The notes under the pieces were generated by a model that made no database searches, was not told where the DNA came from, and was given only the letters and a program-made list of their open reading frames with translations. This document shows, piece by piece, positions 58,570 through 64,000 of a stretch of DNA of 64,000 nucleotides; the first letter of the stretch is position 1, and each line of letters begins with the position of its first letter. Made by a program: the position numbers and the translations under genes. Source of the DNA: Falciphora oryzae (lineage: Eukaryota > Ascomycota > Sordariomycetes > Magnaporthales > Magnaporthaceae); NCBI GenBank assembly GCA_000733355.1, contig JNVV01000001.1, forward strand, positions 3,568,278 to 3,632,277, in the 5' to 3' direction.

Positions 58570-60574
58570 AGAAGAGAAAAAGATACAATGAAATAGACGG
58601 TCTCTGCTTTGGAGGTTTGATAGACTGCCGAAACGAAATGTAACTGCCAGGTTGGTTTTGACGTCGGGTGTCCCAGAGGAGAGGGCAGCTCCAGGTTGCG
58701 CTCCAATCAGCGGCGGCGGTCATGGCAAGTGATTAGATGAGTGTGCCAAACCGCCAGCTCACAAGGCGCGCGCCCGAGCCTTGCTCCGGCTGGCTGGCTG
58801 GCCAGAATATGGCCGACTGGCCGAAACCAACTGAACAGGCCGCTGACGTCTCCCCTCCTCACGCGTCCGTCCCGTTGGGAGCCCGACCATGCAGGCCCGG
58901 GCATCGATATGTCGTCTTGTGGACGCGGGCTCGCGGTTTGACGAGTGGTCTTGGCGAGCCACTTGACCCTCCCGAGCGGCAAGAGAAACGGCGATAGAAG
59001 AAGGTGGAGGGAGAGATGCAATCGTCAGATCTTTGATCATAAGCACGCCAGCTCAGCAAGGAGACAAGACGTATGTCTGGGAATGTACTTTTCTGCTTGG
59101 CTAGCTCGTAGTGACTTTGTAGATAATGACCACACCATTGGGAGGGAGAGAAGGCCAACTGATAACAAACAGCCCGGGGTCAGCAGCACACGCAGCCGAA
59201 GTCGGGTGTACCTAGCGAATTGCACGTTCCTGTTTGATGCGACGGTCAAAGGCCTGCATTCGACCCTTCTGGCCGGCAAGATCGTCCCGTATCCTTTCCC
59301 CGCCGGGCCAAGTCCAGTGCCCAAACGCGTACCTATCTCCAGGCAACCCGCGCGCGCCCGCAAGGGAGCGCAGCCGAGCGGGATCAATGATGAATCCGTT
59401 GCAGAAACGAAGCGGGTAGCCACAGGACGGATGGTACGACTCTCGGTAGGTTGGTAAGTGTCTGGGCACCAGCTTGCTCGACAAGGGGGTGGGGGAACTG
59501 ATGATGTCTTTTCTCTCCCTCTCTCTCTCTCTCGAGCGTCCATCTGCCACGTAAACCCGGTTCGCCCTGCTGCTGCAAGCAAACAATGTGCGCAACGCAA
59601 GCGGAGAGTGCGACCAGTGGCTCCCGCGTGCCGTGGTGCCCGCTTCCCCGGCTTATCAAAAAAAGAAGAAAGCAAAAAAGCGCCCGCCCCGTTATGTGCG
59701 TCGTACGCCCCGAGGACCACATACGCACAAGCGCACTGCGGGCGCCTGCAGAACGCCGGCGCGCGGCCAGCCTGTTAGGCAGGGAGGAGCAGCGAGCTTG
59801 GGGCTTGAGCTCCAGTGGTCGCAAACGTTACACTGCTTTCTCCTGTGTCCACCCGGGTGCTTTTGCGCGAGTTGCAACAGAAGCCAGCCAAGCGGGTATC
59901 ACAGTTTTCGATGATCGCGCATTTGCGTAACACGAGCCCGGTGACTCGGGCCCCCCTTTTTGGCGAGATGTGCAGGCAGCAGCAGACCTCATGTGGCTTT
60001 CTTTCTATTTTTCATCTTCTCTTCCTTTTTTCTCTCCTATCAGATTCTCACCTTTCCCGTACCTTGAACCAGGGGAGGATTGATGAGCTGGCATCCGTGC
60101 CATCGCCCCCAAAGGAAGAGAGGGGCGACTGACCCACAAAGAAAGAACACGGCAGGAAAAGAGAGAGGAGAGATGGAAAAGAAAAGCGTCCGGATGACCA
60201 TGGGGGTTGGTGCAAGCTCCAAGCGGTGAGGAGTGCGCGACGTCGTTGGCGGGTTTCCGGGGCGTGCGATTGCAACACCAAAAACACCCCACGGCGGCAT
60301 TGGATCGGTGCGAGAAGCAGGACCCGACGCCCATCAGCTTCCCCCATGTGACGCCTCCTTCGACCCCCGGGACGCAAAGAAAAATGAAGTCGAGGTCAAT
60401 AAAAAAAAAGAAGAAAGGAAAAAACAAAAATCTTTTTATTGTTTTATTTTTATTTTATTTTATTTTATTTCTCGCTCGCTTCTTTTCTTTTTCATGCCCA
60501 TGATTTTCTTTGCTTTCCTGCCCCTCAGCTCCCCATTGTTATTTTTATTTTTACCCTTAGATTTATTCTTATTT

Positions 60575-60605
<31 letters not shown>

Positions 60606-63043
60606 TATTCCCTGACGTCCTTCCTCGGACACACAACCGCAGCGGCGGTGGCCACTTTCCAGCCTCGATCCCAAGGACCCTTGGCCCTAGCGTAGCTGAG
60701 GGTGGTACCTCGAACATTATTGTGGCTGCTTGCACATGGAGGGGAGCAGCGAGGTGAACTGAGACCTTCTGGATTTTTGCCTATTTCCTTCGTCGGGACT
60801 GTCGACTGTAACCCTCCCACTTGCGACCAGCACCACCACGGTAAGACACCCCAAACCGTGTCCTCGGGTTCGAGGGGTAACCCAAAGGAAGCCGTCGGAT
60901 AAACATTTATTTATTGGCCGGGGGGAGTTTGAGCGAGATATCGCCGTGAAAAGCCGCCACAATAGAATAAAAAAAAAAAAACCTCGATAAATTCCAGCAG
61001 AATTTATTGGGGCATTTCTTCTGGTCGGAAACGCGGGAAAGGAAGCAAGCATCGTGACTTGTCGCCGGTGCCCAATCGACGCCTCGCCCAGGCCGACGCC
61101 CCCTTCCCAGTCCCGCACTCTCTTTCCTGACCTTTGGCGAACAGGCAGTTGTCGTGTCAATCCATCCTCGATGGCAACCTGCCATCGGCAAATCACCACA
61201 AGCCGGGGGCAGCAAAGCGGCCTGGGTCTGTCTCCGGTGTCCACCCGTCCATCGCTCCAGACGCTGCAGATGTGTGTCAGCTTTCGCCTTGCCCGCCCGC
61301 GCAGGAACACGCGATAGGCACCAAGGCAAGCTTCTTCCTGTGGAGGTACCGAGTACGATGTGCAACAACAATGGGTACTCGACCAAGGCGAAATGCCCAG
61401 TTGAGATATGTTGCTTTGCCACATACACCCCTCCCCTGCAACCTCGATCCCCCACCCCAGCAGGGTCAGACATCTCCGATTGGGCGTCTGTCGAGGGCGC
61501 GGTCCCCGAGGTGAGGCGTTCTTGCGCTGTCCGTCTGGCTGGCGCGCGTGTGCCGTGTGCTGTGTGCTGTGCTGTGCTGTCGGGGTATCAGACAAGCCCA
61601 GAACTGCTGGCCACCCCCGATTCTTGGCCGTCGCCAGTCGCCAACTTTGGGTTTTTTTGTTGTGCCCTGTGGAGATCACAGTCCCCAGGAGGGATCGGCA
61701 TCAATCACCAGACCCTAAAACGGCACCGCTTAGCAAGACTCTCTCAATGCGCGCCCGCCCCGCAGGGTCTTTTTGGCGCCCGTGTGCCCGCCCGAGCCAA
61801 CAGCGGCTATCAAAAAGGGACCTGAAGCCATATTGGGATGGGATGAATGGATCAGAGCCCGGCACTTTGCTCGCTAATGTTTCCCCGGTGGCGTTTTGGG
61901 AATGCACTTCACCTCTGGGCGGCAGCGCTAGCCCTAGGCACCTGCTGGAGAAGCCACACGCTGGACACTCCCGCCCGACCGCTGTGTGACGGCCCCTGGA
62001 TCCCCCGGGCGGCCCGTGACTTTTGTGTGACACGCTTCAAAGAGGTTGGCTACCCGCTCAAACCCGCAAATCTCCGCACTGTTGGTGCTCGGCGACGACA
62101 ACGATAGTATTGGGTGCCGTGTTTCTTGGGCTGTGACATATGATCCTGGCGAATATTGGTTTTATTTCTCCTTCATTGGTATTCTTTTTATCGACACCCC
62201 ATTAATATTTTACTCATTTTTTATTCCATCAAGTTAAATTTTTTCATTCTTCTTTTTTTTTTTTTTTTCATCCTCCACCATCGGCTATCACAGCCAATCG
62301 CTCCCAACCCTTGACAATCGCCCCCATCTCCGTCCACGTCGTGATTAGCAGCCACCTCGCCTCGGCGGGGGCCTATGGGGGATCCCGCCACGCGAATCCG
62401 TTTGATAAAGCCATTTGATGGGACCGGGCGATAATATTGCTCAACAAGCACGGGGTTCGTGGGGATGTCGATGCACGTGGGCGAATCCTCGACCTGGGCT
62501 AGGGCGCTTCTCCAGGCTGCCTCCGGCCGAGCCACAAGCGACCGCCAATGAGTGGTTCTGGCCTTTTTTAGAATTTGTGACTGCTTGCTGGTCCCAGGGA
62601 CGGCTGATCGCGGGGGCGCCACTGTAAGCGGCCGAATGAGCTCCATGCAAACTGGCTGGAGTCCTGTCGTGTAATACGTACTCGCCGGTACGTGGCTCGC
62701 AGCTGACTTTCCCACTGCCGTAGTAGCAAGGCCGGTATTCAATGACCGAAGGATTAGCAAGCCCTCAGCCCTTGGATCGGGCTTCCAACCACAGCTTGAA
62801 TCCTGCTCCGGCAGTCACCGTCACACCTCGACCTGGGGAGCAATGATTCCATTGGGCCAGCTGGCCGGCAATGCCACAGCGGATCGTCTGAGGAACCAAG
62901 ACTGGCTTTTGGTATTATCGAGCTCGGGATCATCGAAATGGCACCCTCGTGATTTTCTATTGCCGTGATATGTCTTGAATCTCATTCGAACTCGAGATTT
63001 TAGTTCTTAGCCGGAGACCCGCTCTGACCAATCTAGGGGTAAG
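56588..63043. other. Gene-poor stretch of about 6.5 kb
   Basis: The left end should contain the CHY gene promoter and the right end the 3' UTR of the C6-type gene. No other gene is recognisable. There is an A38 run at 58531-58568, a CT repeat near 59515-59535, T/A-rich simple sequence at about 60400-60610, and a T run near 62253-62268. Confidence 0.55.
58531..58568 (+). repeat. A38 homopolymer run
   Basis: Thirty-eight consecutive A residues, the longest homopolymer in the window. The flanks show no obvious target duplication, so a retroposon tail is not supported. Confidence 0.85.
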
Positions 63044-64000
63044 TCATTCATCCATCTGCCTTGGGTCTTTCATCCGGAGCGTCATCTCGCGGCCGGTATC
63101 CTCAGGCCGAGAGACTCGGTTTGGGTCGGTGGGTCGCGGCTGTGATATCCCTGAATCGCTGAAGAACTGCTGTAGCCAGGCGAACTTTTGTCGGTATTCC
63201 AATGGCAGGCCTCGCCCCAAGCCCGACACCCAGGCCGCGTTGACCTTCCTGCGGACCAGGAACGAGGAAATGACAGGCCCCAGGACAGCGCAGCCAATAA
63301 AATACTCGACCAAGAAGAAGTGCACCATTAATAGTTGGGCAATGTAGTTGTCGGGTTTGGTGAAGGCCTCGAAGTCTTCGCTCGAAGCTGCGCCAAAGTA
63401 CTGGTAGGCTCGCGCTGTCTCGCTGAACCCTGTCACAGCCCGGGAAGAGCGAGGTTAGAACGGACCATGTCTTGGCTTTGCCGGGGGAGGCGGGTGATTA
63501 ATCAGCTCATCTGGGTATGTTTCTTTGCTTCAGGTACCTTCTAGAGATGACGTCCTTGCAAGCGTGAGGGCTTTCTCAATTGTCGCCAGCCATAGGAGCT
63601 CAAAGGGGCTTCGGCAGTCCGGGGCCAGCAATCTAAGCGAGGCCAGGAAAGCTTCGATAGTTTCATGGTCTGACGGCACGCCCTCTGGCTCTGGAGCATT
63701 CATGGATCTGACCGTGTCGAGATGACCATCCTCTGTCCAGGTGTGGAAGATGGATTCCTTGAGAACCATGGTGCTCTGGGCGACCACGTTGCAGCCCCTG
63801 ATGAGCGATACGAACTCCATCATGCCTCCCTCGGGCATGTAGGACGCTTGCTGTGTTGGTTGGGTGGCCGCACGCGGACTTCGGGGTTAGAAACAAAAGC
63901 GACCCAGTCACGGCGTCGGAGCGACTCAGGGGGCTTACAAAGGTCAAGGCCATGATGGCGGCGAATCGCGCATCGCCCTCGACGCTGGACGCGCAAGGAG
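63044..64000 (-). CDS. C6 (Zn2Cys6)-type fungal transcription factor, C-terminal exons, partial
   Basis: The gene enters from the right edge, and only its last three exons are visible: beyond 64000 to 63939, 63850-63538, and 63429-63044. Introns of 88 and 108 nt (GTAAGC...ACAG and GTACCT...ACAG) keep the frame. The visible part is about 250 residues ending in RMKDPRQMDE. The joined sequence FQASYMPEGGMMEFVSLIRG, with CNVV following, resembles the middle-homology region of the UPC2/ECM22-like (sterol uptake control) branch of C6 proteins. Later segments such as DNYIAQLLMVHFFLVEYF and LPLEYRQKFAWLQQFF also fit the C-terminal part of that group. The DNA-binding finger would lie outside the window, so assignment to this family is inferred. 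Such proteins are nuclear regulators, and the target is unknown. Confidence 0.65.

Noticed and set aside
62221..62760. 179-codon minus-strand frame
   Set aside because: No motif and it ends in a Lys run encoded by a homopolymer tract; chance frame.
1..64000. CRISPR array, rRNA operon, 5S rRNA gene or prokaryotic operon
   Set aside because: No spaced identical repeats of CRISPR type, no rRNA sequence, and spliced genes show the DNA is eukaryotic.

Overview
The window is nuclear DNA of a filamentous ascomycete (Pezizomycotina, most likely a Sordariomycete). Supporting evidence: short introns (about 65-110 nt, GT...AG, several with a CTAAC/CTGAC branch motif), fungus-restricted families (an AA9 lytic polysaccharide monooxygenase, a DUF1752/DUF3295 protein, a C6-type transcription factor C-terminus), and intron-containing tRNAs. 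I cannot fix genus or species.

Layout. 1-18 kb is ordinary and gene-rich: REI1 (+, 60S ribosome biogenesis), CCT5 (-, chaperonin epsilon subunit), HBS1 (+, ribosome rescue GTPase), KAR2/BiP (+, ER Hsp70), an intron-containing tRNA-Ala (-), a secreted AA9 LPMO (-), and a fungal protein of unknown function (+). Four consecutive genes (REI1, CCT5, HBS1, KAR2) work in ribosome maturation, ribosome rescue or protein folding. All gene models are my own exon joins, checked for phase and total length.

18-64 kb is gene-poor. About 10 kb without a recognisable gene (18.2-28.4 kb) precedes a DUF1752/DUF3295 gene (28.4-30.3 kb, -). A second empty stretch of about 24 kb (30.3-54.5 kb) is broken only by a tRNA-Glu/tRNA-Lys pair 3 nt apart and a 472-bp terminal-inverted-repeat element. 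A CHY zinc-finger gene (-) follows at 54.5-56.6 kb, then about 6.5 kb without a gene, then the C-terminal exons of a C6-type transcription factor (-) running off the right edge. The gene-poor part holds many A or T runs of 17-38 nt, which the first 18 kb lacks; it does not look strongly AT-enriched.

The most notable new item is the 472-bp element at 48432-48903: 43-bp terminal inverted repeats with one mismatch, a perfect 8-bp target duplication, and opposed internal arrays of the octamer GGTGCAAA and its complement. It carries no transposase. A possible second system is the stopless, 3n-length first intron of HBS1 with several in-frame acceptors, which could support Hbs1/Ski7-type alternative splicing. 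No CRISPR, rRNA or intact autonomous transposon was found.
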